DNA from: Mycoplasma suis str. Illinois
Lineage (GTDB): Bacteria > Bacillota_I > Bacilli_A > Mycoplasmatales > Mycoplasmoidaceae
NCBI RefSeq assembly: GCF_000179035.2
Contig: NC_015155.1
Location: forward strand, 558,001 to 622,000
Reading direction: 5' to 3'
Length of the DNA stretch: 64,000 nucleotides
The notes beneath the pieces were generated by a model. The model saw only the letters and a list, made by a program, of their open reading frames with translations, was not told where the DNA came from and ran no database searches. The position numbers and the translations under genes are program-made. Position 1 is the first letter of the stretch. Each line of letters opens with the position of its first letter. Positions 17,623 to 31,985 of this stretch are shown in pieces.

Positions 17623-18606
17623 CTAGGAAACTAAACTATTCTTTTCTTCAATAAGAGATAGTCTATCTCCTTTTGAAGAACTATCTAGCTTATCAATTGA
17701 AGTCTTATAAAAGCTAGATCCATTAAACCCTATAGCAATATCAAATTCTTTAGAGTCGAAAGCTTCAAAAGCTTTTCGACCAAATTGAGAAGAAACAAAT
17801 AGTTCTCAGGAAGTTGGAATAGCTCCTCGTTGTGTATGTCCTAATACACAACCTCTAACAGTGAAACCAAGTTCACTTTCTAGTTTTGATGTCAGTTCTC
17901 CCATAGAAGGTAGAACTGACTTACCAAGAATTTTTTCCACTACTAGGATAACAATACCTTTTCTTCCTGAACTCTTAAGAGAAGAAATTCTTGACTTAAG
18001 TTCTTCAAAGGATGGAACATTCTTTGAAGTAATAACATAGTCAACTAGTGGAGAAGCACTAGAAGCTAGTACAGCTAAATCAGAACAATCTCTTCCCATA
18101 ACTTCTACAAAAGTTAATTGGGAATGAGATTCAGCTGTATATCAAATCTTTCTAATTGATTGGGAAATTTCTTCTAGTGCAGAGAAGAAACCTATAGTGT
18201 ATTCACTAGAAGTAACATCATTATCAATTGTTGCTGGAAGCAAAATAACTGGAAGTCCCAGCTTAGAAATTAATTCTGCTCCTTCATATGATCCATTACC
18301 TCCCAAAACTACTAGTGCTTCCACTCCCTTATCTTTTAGTTGTTGAACTCCTTTAGCTCTCGCTTCAGGAGAAGACTTAAATTCAGGAGATCTGCTTGAA
18401 CCAATAACTGTTCCAGGAGAATAAACTTCTTTCTTTAATTGATTTAGATCGATAGATGTGAATTCACCATTAATGAATCCTTGATATCCATTCTTAACAT
18501 ATAGAACTTCGTAACCTTTTTGAGTAGCTAGCTTACTGAATGAGTATAGGGAGCTATTCATTCCAGGGGCATCACCTCCTGAAGTTAAAATAGCTACCTT
18601 TCTCAA
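17623..18606 (-). CDS. pfkA: 6-phosphofructokinase
   Basis: Phosphorylates fructose 6-phosphate, the committed step of glycolysis. The 327-residue length is normal for the ATP-dependent bacterial enzyme. Visible motifs are the nucleotide-binding GGDAPGMN at residues 10-17, the catalytic TIDND, and MGRDCSDLAVLAS in the C-terminal half. The usual GGDGS metal/ATP loop reads GGNGS here, with Asn at residue 104 where the family has Asp. First gene of a pfkA-pyk-rpoBC run; pyk starts two bases after the stop. Confidence 0.93.
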
Positions 18607-18698
18607 AAAGTGGTGGAGTTCTAGCTTAAACTAATAAAAAATAAACAGAAGAAACCTCTGAGCAAGAAAAGGCCCAGATACTTATATTAAGCTAAGTA

Positions 18699-20321
<1,623 letters not shown>

Positions 20322-20355
20322 TTAGTTCTAAACTACTATACTAAAGTCTTACTAA

Positions 20356-20979
20356 CTAAGACTTAAGTATTTTTCCACTATCTTTTTGATCATCCATTTG
20401 AATTATAGTAGTTTTAAATGCATTAATGATTCTTTGGGTAATAATTTGTTCCATAATACTTTTTCTTACCATTTCAATTCTAGCAGGATCGTTTAGATAT
20501 TCATCATGTTTTTGACCTGTTTTATCTAGAAAATCTCTTAGTGTTTCTCTGGCCAGTTCTTCAGATACTTCTATTCTTCATTCTCTAGCTAAGTCCTCAT
20601 ATATGAGGTCTTTAAGTATCATAACTTTAACACTATTTCTTATTTCATCTCCCGAATAACCTTTATAGCTTTCAGAAAGTTTCTTCTCTCTTTCTCTTAC
20701 TTCTTCTTCATCAAACTCTATCGAGTATGCTGAAGCTACCTCATCCATTACAAAGTTAAAAATATTATCTTTCTCTATTATTTCCCTCTTTTTAGCTGCT
20801 ATTTCTTCATCAGTTATCCCCGGATTCATTGCTTTGAGAACTTCTTCAAAGTTCTCAACTAAATTAGGAATAGGTCTTATCTCACTAATTGTTATTTCAG
20901 TTCCTCAATTTATAGGTCTTCTTCTAGTTATTTTTGATTTAAATTCAGACTTGTGTCTGGCATTATTGCTGTCACTCAT
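20356..20979 (-). CDS. trigger-factor-like C-terminal chaperone domain protein
   Basis: A 207-residue, highly charged helical protein. The order ITISEIRPIPNLVENF, then a long helix (EEEVREREKKLSES), then LAREWRIEVSEELARETLRDFL and a final MEQIITQRIINAF matches the C-terminal substrate-binding half of trigger factor. The N-terminal ribosome-binding domain and the FKBP-type prolyl isomerase domain are absent, since the whole protein is less than half of a normal ~430 residues. The start ATG is followed by about 25 basic residues. It could be a reduced trigger factor or a distinct helical chaperone; moderate certainty. Confidence 0.5.
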
Positions 20980-20998
20980 ATAGTTTTAAGTGTAACTT

Positions 20999-22897
20999 TT
21001 AACTATTTAGTATTTTACTAATTAACTCAGTGAACTCTACGTGTGCACTCTTCAAATCTTCTAAGCTCTTATTGAGCTTTTCCTCTACTTTAGAGTAGTC
21101 TACTTTAGGAATAGTATTTAACTTAAGAAGGGAGTCTAACTCCACTTCATCCCTCTGAAGATTTACATTCCTAAAGAAGTTAGAGTAACTCTCTATTAAT
21201 CTTGCAGCTTTCTCATGAAGTTTACCTTCAGGAGAATAGTGTTTAACTGTAGATCCTATTTTTCTGAGATACTCAGAATTTAACTTGAGTATTAAATACT
21301 CATACATTCAACCATTCTCTCCATCATTTCAACTACTTATGAATGGTGCATATTCATAGTAGAGTCTTACAAAATACTTTCTTGATTCTGAGTTAAATTC
21401 TGAATTAAATTTAGCTCAGAAATACTGATTCTCTCTTAGTAAATCAGAGCAAAGAGTATTACATTCCTCTTTTAATTGATTTACTAAGTGATTAGTATCT
21501 TCTAACATTGTCTTTTCAAAGTCTTCAAGTATTTTTTGCTTTTGTTTTATATTTTTCTCTACCTTATCTTTTTCCTCTTTGAATCTAGAAACAAAAGCTT
21601 TAATTGTTTCGTTTTGAAGACTTTGAAGAGAAGAACACTGTGATTTAGCAAAACTTAAGTTGAAACAATATTTGCTTTCAACTCGTTCCATTTCAGAATC
21701 AATAGAACTTATAAGTGGAATCAAAATAGATGAATATTTTGATTTCAACTTAGAAATTTCTTGCTCTATTTTTTCTTTTTCTAGTTGAAGTACAACTTCT
21801 AAGTCAGAAGATTCAAACTTAATAGGTTTTAGTGAAAGGAAAGTTTTGGACTCATGTAACTTCTTGAATAGGATATTCATTAAGTTAACATAACTTTCCT
21901 TTATATAGGAAATCATTTTGTCTATTTCTCCTGTAAAGAATGTTTGATATCTAATAATGATTTCCTTATAGTGGTTAACTATAGAAGAAATCTCTTTAAG
22001 ACTTAAGAGATATTGTCTCTTAAGTTCTTTACAGTTATTGTTCAGAAGAGCTATGTCATTATTTATAGTGTTACCGGCAGGTAACTTTAAGAATTGAGCT
22101 TCATACATTCTGGACTCTAGCTTCTTCTGAACAAATAATCTAAAGTCTAATAACTTATTAGATGGAAGAGAGAAATAACTCATAATGTCATAGTATTCCT
22201 TTACAGTTGATTCTCTGTATTTCTCTAGATCTTTAAATGTTTCTTTTTTAATTCCATCTATGATAGTATGTAAGTCTACATACTTTTCAGAAAGGTAATA
22301 AAGTGCCTTTCTGTTTTCTGCCCCTATAATGGTATTTCTCAACTCATAGTTGATATCTAATAGACGAAGTCAACACTCAAAAGCTTCTTCCTCTATTTTT
22401 TTCAGAGCGGCAATATTCAACTTTGTTGTAGCGGCAGAAATATTGACTTTTCCGCTCTGACGTTGATCATAGTAATAAAGTAATTGCTTAAAGAAATTAA
22501 TTTGCTCCTCTCCTTCTCGGAACTCTACTAAGTCTTTATTGTTAATATAGCTGATATAGTTCTTTAAATCAGCTATATTAGATGTTCCTGTAGTTTTTAT
22601 ATATTCATTAATCAGGGAAATATTTTCCCTGTATTTTTCTGCTAATTTATTTGATATCTCAATTATTTTGAAAGCTATAAAAGATTTAGTTTCTGATCTA
22701 AAGAAGTAGTAAGAGAATAATTGATAGAGAGCAAATATTCTCTTACCTTGTCTAGGCTTCTCACAAGTAAGAGATAATTGCTGAGCAATTTTCGCTTTAG
22801 CAAGTTCTTGCTCAGTAGGTCTAGAATTAGGATTTCTGAACAGAAGTTCAGTCTTTTGGGAAGCTGATTGAATTATTTTTTCGTTACTATTACTCAT
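20999..22897 (-). CDS. large coiled-coil protein of unknown function
   Basis: A 632-residue protein, open across UGA-Trp codons. It is dominated by long Lys/Glu/Leu/Ser helices (for example LEKEKIEQEISKLKSKYSS and KDKVEKNIKQKQKILEDFEK), consistent with extended coiled coils. No signal peptide, membrane segment or enzyme motif is visible. Its ATG overlaps the stop region of the upstream RNase R-like gene by eight bases (ATGAGTAA), so the two are probably translationally coupled. A cytoskeletal or scaffold role is possible but not shown. Confidence 0.75.
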
Positions 22898-23423
22898 TAT
22901 TAGATACTTCTGAGTCTTTTGAAGAATGACTCAGAACTTCTACTACAGAAGCATCTATAAGAGAAAATCTAGCTGCTTTTCTCTTGAGATTTATCTCCAA
23001 TTCAACAAATTTTACTAAATCTCCAGTCTTAGCTCCATTGAGATTTTTCTTGTGCACAAAGTGAGAAGACTTCTTATATTTTTCTCCTTCTTTCTTTACT
23101 GTAATGAATCCATTACCACTTCTTGGTTCTATATCTAAGAAGCCTTCTCCAAATCTATTAGTGTGTTTATAGTCTAGATAGTCTATAAACCACTTACCAT
23201 ATTGGTTTTCACCTATAAGGTATTTTTTCTTTAGTCTTGTTAATGTATTGAAGAAAGATTCTTCAAGAACAAATTCTCTAGGATGATTAGCTCTTATGAA
23301 TCTAAAGAATTTGGACTTCAATACATTAAAAGGTACTGGTCTACTATCAACAGATAGTAGTTTTAGGACTATAGAGTCTAACTCTGAATCCTTTAAGTTA
23401 GACTTTCTTTCTTCGGAACTCAA
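22890..23423 (-). CDS. RNase R N-terminal-like protein (HTH plus cold-shock domain)
   Basis: A 177-residue protein. Residues about 10-75 look like a winged-helix segment (LDSIVLKLLSVDSRPVPFN, LTRLKKKYLIGENQYGKW). Residues about 90-150 match the OB/cold-shock domain found near the start of RNase R: GEGFLDIEPRSGNGFITV, then FVHKKNLNGAKTGDLVKFVE. The catalytic RNB domain of a ~700-residue RNase R is missing, and the next gene, which overlaps by eight bases, shows no RNB motif. It may be an RNA-binding remnant or regulator. Confidence 0.55.
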   Translation of the reverse strand: MSSEERKSNLKDSELDSIVLKLLSVDSRPVPFNVLKSKFFRFIRANHPREFVLEESFFNTLTRLKKKYLIGENQYGKWFIDYLDYKHTNRFGEGFLDIEPRSGNGFITVKKEGEKYKKSSHFVHKKNLNGAKTGDLVKFVELEINLKRKAARFSLIDASVVEVLSHSSKDSEVSNNE

Positions 23424-23468
23424 ATTAATTAACTAAATAAATTAACAATACAGTTTTAATTTAAAAGA

Positions 23469-23490
23469 CTGAGGAGTAAAAACTCCTCAG
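23469..23490 (-). terminator. intrinsic terminator downstream of dnaK
   Basis: A 9-bp stem (CTGAGGAGT/ACTCCTCAG) with a 4-base loop; on the minus strand it is followed by TCTTTTAAATT. It lies 35 bases after the dnaK stop. Confidence 0.75.
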
Positions 23491-23525
23491 AAAAAAGACT
23501 AAAGATTTAGTTCTTAACTTTAAAA

Positions 23526-25398
<1,873 letters not shown>

Positions 25399-25483
25399 AT
25401 TATTCCCAAAATATTTCTAATGGCCCTTATCCTGTTGGGATATCTAACCAAATTCCTTATAGAATTAGAAATATAAAACACGA

Positions 25484-27532
25484 ATGATCAAGAGATATGA
25501 AGTCCCACAACTTGAACATATTTTCTCAGAAAATTCCAAATATAAAAGGTGGTCTATTCTTGAGAAAGAAATACTATATTCTCTAGCTAGAAGATTTTCT
25601 ATCTCCGACAAGGAGATAGCAAAACTAGAACTAGAATGACCAGAAATTCCAAGCTATGAAGTAGTAGCTGAGGAAATGAAAACTCAGCACGACTTTGTAG
25701 CTTTCCTTAGATTACTAGAGAGAAAGCTGGGTGGAAACCCAGCTTCTAAATATATACATTATGGAATTACTAGTTCAGATATCATAGATAGCTCTAATTC
25801 ATTAGCTCTTAGGGAAGCTAATAAATTACTTATAAAAGAAATAGAGAGTCTGCAAGACACTCTATATAAATTAGCTAATGAATATAGAGACTTTATTCAA
25901 GTAGGTAGAACACATGGTAGACATGCAGAACCTACATCTTTTGGATATAGGTTCGCAATAACCTACCAAGAATTAGAGTCAGCTCTTGAAAGTCTCTATA
26001 TATCTAGAAGATATTTAGAAGTAATTAGTATTAAGGGATCTACAGGTACATATGCACATATTGGACCTGAAGTCCAAGAAGAATTATCTTCTAGATTTGG
26101 ACTATATACTATTTCGGGATCTACACAAGCTCTACCTAGAAATAGATATTCTTCTTATATTTATTCCCTCTCTCATATAGGTTCTATTATTAACTCTTTA
26201 TCTCTTACTCTAAGAACCTTTATGAGAGAAGAAATAAATGAAATAGAAATACTTAAACCTAAAGATAGTGTGGGTTCTTCTTCTATGCCGCACAAACTTA
26301 ATCCAGTAGAGTTAGAAAACATTACTGGATTAACTAAGTGACTAGATAGTCTCTCTTCTCTAGCTAAAGACAATAACTTTTTGTGAGAAGAAAGAGATAT
26401 TAGTCACTCTTCTAATGAGAGAATGAGCTTAATGGATGCTCCTATTCTCGCATTCAATATTGTTGCTAGAATGCACAAATTCCTTAAGAAGATAAAAGCC
26501 AATTCTGAAGGTATTTCTAAAAACCTTCAGTTAACTAATGGGCTTATATCTTCTCAAAGTATTCTCCTAAAACTTATAGAATCTTCTTCTATAAGTACAA
26601 GAGAAGAAGCTCATACACTTCTTTCTTCTCTTTCTAAAGAAGTAAAAGATGGGAACTTCCCATCTTTATGAGAAGCTATTCAATCTTCTCCTATAAAGAA
26701 ACTTCTTTCCAATAAAGATTGAGAAGATTGCTTCAATCTAGAGAGACATTTAAGAGAACTTCCAAAGATTTATAGTCAAATCTTTGGAAAGAAGATTCAA
26801 ACAAAATCTTTCTCTAAGCAATTATTTAATAAATATGAAGTAGAAAATATTATCTACTTCTTAGCTCAGAGACTTAACTGATATTATTCCCAGAATAATA
26901 TCTCTGGAGAAGAACAAACTCCTATATTAGTAATTTCTCTAATAGAAGGTTCTTCTATGTTTGCTGGGAAAATTATTTCCCAGCTATCTTTCCCATTTGT
27001 ATTCTGTTCTCTATATCATTCAATGTCTAGTTATGTTAAGGGCTTTAAAGAGTCCGAAGGGACTCAAACTTTTGAAGAGTTCATATATAGAGAGCTGAAT
27101 AAGAGAAAAGACTTTCAACGAATTAGAAAGTTAATTGAAAAACATCCTCGAATTCTTATTCTTGAAGGAGTAGTTGAAAGTAAGTCAACACTAACTAACT
27201 TATATGATTCCCTATCAAAAATAGAGGGAATCCAAGAAATAAAGACTGTATCTCTATTTAAAAAAGTGTTGAATGGGAGTCACGATAGTGACTCCTTCAC
27301 TGATTACTACAAGAAATCTTTATTCTCTAAAGATTTCAGGGGAAAACAAGAAGGACTAATACAAAGAGAAATGAATTGAAATGATAGAGAGTTAGTTAAA
27401 CAAATAAATAGTAAGCAAGTAACTAATTGAGTAGGTGAGATCATTAAAGTTAATAAGGACGAATGAATAGTGGGATCTGGAATGGATTTACATGGACAAC
27501 ATAGAGGAGTAGAAGGAGTTTGAGTAATTTAA
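25484..27532 (+). CDS. purB: adenylosuccinate lyase fused to an HPRT-like domain
   Basis: A 682-residue protein in one frame. Residues 1 to about 430 are adenylosuccinate lyase: RTHGRHAEPTSFG and the signature SSSMPHKLNPVELENI. This domain releases fumarate from adenylosuccinate to give AMP. From about residue 445 the sequence resembles hypoxanthine phosphoribosyltransferase: TPILVISLIEGSSMFAGKII, then HPRILILEGVVESKSTL, then EWIVGSGMDLHGQHRGVEGV near the end. HPRT makes IMP from hypoxanthine, two steps upstream in AMP salvage. The PRPP loop is degenerate: EDIIDTG of the family reads EGVVESK (residues 561-567), so catalysis by this domain is doubtful. I read every codon between the domains and found no stop. 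Confidence 0.85.
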
Positions 27533-27551
27533 TAATTAACTAAATAGCTAT

Positions 27552-27983
27552 ATGAATATAGCTATTACTGTTCCTTTACTACTTCTGGCGGGGGGGGGCG
27601 TAGGTTTTTCTACCCAAGTCGCAAGACATTGGGTAAGGGGAGATAGTTGATTTGAAAGAAAAAAACATGGTATGCAAATGGATACCAAGAATGGGGAAAA
27701 ATTAGTAGTTAATGAAACTAATGTTGTACTTATGGGTAACGGTTGAGAAGGATTCGCAACCGAACTTGAAAGAGTACTAAAAAGTAATGGAGATGTACAA
27801 GAAATTACTGTTATTGGAAAAATTGGTGAAGGACAAGAAACACTTTGTAGACTAGGACAAGGAGAACAACAAGTCCGTGCAACGGGCTTGTGAGATAAAG
27901 ATATTGTTTGAACTGGAAACATTAATCAAAAGGGTGTTTCTTGTTTCAAACAAGGATCTAATTCAAATTCTTTAAGTAAATAA
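27552..27983 (+). CDS. small surface-like protein A1 with in-frame G9 tract
   Basis: A 143-residue protein with an N-terminal hydrophobic segment MNIAITVPLLLLAGGGVGFS, likely an uncleaved signal or membrane anchor. The rest is soluble, with GNGWEGFATELERVL, IGKIGEGQETLCRLG and VSCFKQ shared with A2. The three glycines of the anchor are encoded within a run of nine G (27590-27598); the frame is open, so this copy is on. B1 starts three bases after the stop. Function unknown. Confidence 0.75.
27590..27598 (+). repeat. G9 homopolymer inside A1
   Basis: Nine G at codons 13-16 of A1, in frame. The paralog A2 encodes the same Gly residues with a mixed GGAGGGGG sequence. Confidence 0.9.
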
Positions 27984-27985
27984 AT

Positions 27986-28938
27986 ATGATTGGCGGCATA
28001 GCTGCCAAAGCATTAATTCTTGCTGTGGGTCTTGGTGCTGGACTAGGAGCCGGTGAAATCGGCTCCATGTACAACTATGATGAGACAGTTTCTATATATA
28101 AAGAAAATAAGTGATTTGACAAAATGGCTTTAGGTTCCATCTCACAAGGAGATGGAAAAGGTATTGAAGTAGGAAAAACCAAACTTCACTTAGGAGGTTG
28201 AGAAGATAATAAAAGAATTGGAGGAAATGCTAAGGGAGGAGGTAAAGTAGGAGAAAATGATGTTGACATCATTTTCACACAAAATAGATTTAAGAAATCT
28301 GACAATGGTAACAATAGCAGTAGTGGAAATAATTTTGGAAGAACTACAAAGGGAGTAAGTAATAGACATGTATGTATATTACTTGGAAAGAACTTAGTAA
28401 ATAGTGGGCTTCAACAAGCTTCAAGTGAATCAAATCATCAACAAATATCAGGAGAAAATGGAGATGTTTGCTGAAACTACTCTTGATGAGTTTCTAAACA
28501 AAAAGCTAATGGAGGTGGCTGATATGATATAGCAGCTACAGGAGGAAATCAATCTAGAGTATTTCTAGATAGTACTCTAGATCCTAGATTAGGAGTTATA
28601 GAACTAAATCCTACAAATGGAGGAATAAAAGGAGCTCTGGGTAGAAAAGGTTGAGTTTTAGGGTTAAAAGTTGATAACCCTAAAAAATGATGTCATGTAC
28701 ATCACAATAAAGAAACTGATCAGTGAAGAGGAAATTCAATAGATGGTATCGAAAAGAATAGAAAAATAGAGAAAATATGAAAAAAGTCGGATTCTACTTT
28801 TTAAGACAATCAGTAATGGTTTGGTATGAAAAAGATGGAACTATTACTTCTGGCTGAAAAGACAATAATGGGAGTCATGATAGTCAAAATAGTGGAGCTA
28901 GAAAGTTTATGGAAGTAATTAACTGTTACCAAGTCTAA
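27986..28938 (+). pseudogene. surface-like protein B1, frameshifted near the 3' end
   Basis: Starts MIGGIAAKALILAVGLGAGLGAGEIGSM, a Gly/Ala/Leu hydrophobic anchor, and follows B2 over about 260 residues. In the frame of the ATG it stops at TAA 28802-28804. The B2-like tail (VGFYFLRQSVMVWYEKDG to MEVINCYQV) continues in another frame from about 28785 to 28938. The shift occurs in an A-rich stretch near 28760-28790. It may be a 272-residue truncated protein or a broken gene. Confidence 0.65.
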
Positions 28939-28952
28939 GTAACTAAATAAAA

Positions 28953-29381
28953 ATGAATTGGATAACTGTAGTTCCACTACTGTTAGTTGGAGGGGGCATA
29001 GGTATTTCTTCTCAATTTGCCAGACATTGGGCTCAAGGTACTAGTTGGTTCGAAAGAAAGAAACATGGTATGCAAATGGATACTGAAAATGGAGAAAAGT
29101 TACCCATCAATGGAACTAATGTAGTTTTGATGGGTAATGGTTGAGAAGGTTTTGCTACTGAGCTTGAAAGAATTCTAAAAAGTAAGGGTGAAGTTCATGA
29201 AATAACTACTATAGGAAAAATAGGAGATGGTCAAGAGACCATCTGTAGATTAGGAGAGACAAATGGAAAACAAATTAGAGCTAAAAGTTTATGGAACAAA
29301 GATATTGTTTGAACAGGTAATATAGGAAGAGAAGGAGTTTCTTGTTTCAAACAAGAAGACTCACAGAAGAAACAACAATAA
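28953..29381 (+). CDS. small surface-like protein A2
   Basis: A 142-residue paralog of A1 with the anchor MNWITVVPLLLVGGGIGISS and the same blocks (HWAQGTSWFERKKHGMQM, GNGWEGFATELERIL, VSCFKQ). Its Gly codons are not a pure G run, so it is not expected to slip. B2 begins five bases after its stop, mirroring the A1-B1 arrangement; the two pairs are a tandem duplication. Function unknown. Confidence 0.75.
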
Positions 29382-29385
29382 TTAA

Positions 29386-30345
29386 ATGATTGGTGGTATA
29401 GCTACTAAAGCTCTAATCCTAGTTGTGGGGCTTGGTGCCGGACTAGGAGCTGGAGAAATCGGCTCTATGTACAACTATGATGAAACTATTTCTGATTATC
29501 AAAAGGGTACGAGAATTTTTGACAAAGTTCAACTTTCTTCTATATCCCAAGAACCTGGTAAAGGGATACTAGTTGGAGAAAACAAAACTCATTTTGGAGG
29601 CTGGGAAGATAATGTAAGAGTTGGAGGGAGAGCTACTGGAGGAGGCAAAGTAGGTAAAAATGATGTTGACATCATTTTTACACAAAACAATCTTGTAAAG
29701 ACAGATAAAGGAAATAATAATGGAGGATCTTCTAATCACAATCACAATACTAAAAGAACTACTAAGGGAATAAGCAACAGACATGTTTGCATACTTCTCG
29801 GAGAAAACATAGTAAAAGGAGGAAGCCAAACAACTCAACAAGCATCTAGCACAACAAATCAACAATCTTCTAAAGATACTTGTTGAAACTTTTCTGAAGC
29901 ATCCGCCAAAAAGAAAAGTAATGGAGAAAAATATTACATTCAGGCTACTGGAGGTAATGGTTCACAAGTATTCCTAGATAGTACTGACGATCCTAAACTA
30001 GGAATACTTGAGTTAGACAAAAATAATAAGAATAAAGTGAAAAGGGCTTTAGGGAGAAAGGGATGAATACTAGGTTTAAAAGTTAATGATCCGAAAAAAT
30101 GGTGCACTAACTATTTAGATAGGGGAGTTCAAACCCAGTGAAAAGGTAATTCACTTAATTCACCTCACAATAAAAAGACTGCAGCTAATATGAAAAATAT
30201 TGGATTTGACTTTCTTCGACAATCAATAATGGTGTGAGACGAACATAATGATGTAATAACTTCGGGATGAGAAAAAGAAAATCAAAATGCCAAAAACAAT
30301 CAAGGAACAAGATACATGGAAGTAATTAACTGTTACAAAGTCTAG
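29386..30345 (+). CDS. surface-like protein B2
   Basis: A 319-residue intact paralog of B1. The N-terminal 25 residues (MIGGIATKALILVVGLGAGL) form a hydrophobic anchor; a Ser/Asn/Gln-rich low-complexity segment lies around residues 100-170; conserved blocks include RTTKGISNRHVCILLGEN, GRKGWILGLKVNDPKKW and YMEVINCYKV. Five UGA-Trp codons. No known domain. A strong terminator follows. Confidence 0.75.
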
Positions 30346-30357
30346 GAGCTTCAACAA

Positions 30358-30380
30358 AGAGGGGGAAATTCCCCCTCTTC
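30358..30380 (+). terminator. intrinsic terminator after B2
   Basis: AAGAGGGGGAA and TTCCCCCTCTT arms with almost no loop, followed by CTTGTTATTTCC, 12 bases after the B2 stop. Confidence 0.8.
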
Positions 30381-30479
30381 TTGTTATTTCCTTAAATTAA
30401 AATTTGGCTTTTCAGATAAAAAATCTGAATGAAATTTTTGGCAAAATAGACCAGTTAATAAACAGGACTATTTCGGATC

Positions 30480-31979
30480 TTGCGCGGCAAATTCGGAATT
30501 CTTGTCACTAGTCTTGGCTCTATATTTGGAGTCTCAGTTAAGAATCATATATTCTCTTGGGCTAGTAGCAAAAAGCCAAAAATACATGAAAAAGAAAGAA
30601 CTTACTTTAAAGCTGTAGCTGATTCTTTAGAAAGATCAGACTTTTCACAGTCTGAACTTTTACTAACTTCTAGTAGACCTAAAGCTAATAGTAGTTTAGA
30701 TAAACATTTATTTGGAAATATGCAATACGAAAGTGAGGGCTCTAATAGCCCTCTCTTTCTAGTAACTAAAGATAATAAAGTAATAAAAATAGATCCTAGT
30801 CTTTATGGGCAGAAGTCCAGAAGACTAGTGGATGGAATACTAATAGACAAAAACAATAAATGATTTGGTCCACGCAATGAAAATGTGGACCAAATCACAG
30901 CAGAAACTATTAAGAAAGTAGAACTTTATAAAGATTTCTTCAGAAAAATGAATAAACCAGAACTGGAAATGATGCAAAACTGATGAGATAAAAAATCTGA
31001 TAGAGAGATGTGTGAGTCTTTAGAGTTACTAGAGACTTGTGATAATTTAAAAAATCTTTTAAAGAATGGTTATTCTCGTAGACAAAAAGAAATGAAAGAT
31101 CTAGTGAAATTAAAACTAGTCAAAATAGCTGAACTTAATCAGGATACTACAAGAATAATTCCTGAATTAAAGAATGTAATAGGAAGGGAGAAAGTAATTA
31201 ATCTGCCTGAAATATCTAGTCATATTGGCTATTGAATTGGAGGACCTATAGACAAATGACTAGATGATTATTTACAGAAAAAAGCAGATATTAAAGATAA
31301 TGAAGAGATTAATCCCTTCAAACTTTTAGAAAAATTTCTAAAAGGTGAAGAGGTTTCTTTTACTTGTGAAAAAGTTAAGTCTGAGAGCGGACAGAAGGAA
31401 AAAAATGGAACAAATGGTGATAATCAGAAAATCTATTCAGAATGTTTAAGTAATCAACTAAAATATTCTGATAGTTCTGAATCAGAAGAACAATTAGAAA
31501 GTTTTGGAAAAGAAGAACAAACAACTCCTAAAGTTTTAGAAGTTATTAAAGCTGGAAAAAGAGAGGGTGTAAGTACAGTAAGATTCTCTAAAGCCCCAGA
31601 AGGGGGCTCATCAAAAACTTACTTAACTAATGGAAACAATAACAACTGAAATAAACAAGGAGAATTAAAAAGCAAAACTGAAATTATTAATAAATGAAAA
31701 GACAAGGGTAGAAATGACAACTTAATTGATATAGAATGTCAAAAATATTGATCCAAATTATGATTTGGTTTTGCTTTTCAAGGTTCAGAATCTCAAGGTT
31801 GTCAACTCATTTGAAATGATCTAATATTCCGTGGAAATATTAGTGATAAAAGATGATGTCTTTTTGAGATCCCTGGAGCTCAAAAATATATAAGAGAATA
31901 TGAATTTAAATTCTTATCAACTTTCAATTGATATGAAGGTAATAAGTTTTGAGCAAAATGCTCAAACTACAGTATTTAG
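30480..31979 (+). CDS. anchored protein of unknown function
   Basis: A 499-residue protein starting at TTG; no ATG is in frame between it and the upstream TAA, and an AGGA lies about 12 bases upstream. The N-terminal RGKFGILVTSLGSIFGVSV is a likely signal anchor. The rest is Lys/Glu/Asn-rich with helical stretches (RRQKEMKDLVKLKLVKIAEL), a low-complexity Ser/Glu segment near residue 340, and a Trp/Cys-rich end (SKLWFGFAFQGSESQGCQL). It converges on the permease gene with six bases between the stops. Unrecognised. Confidence 0.65.
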
Positions 31980-31985
31980 GTTTTT

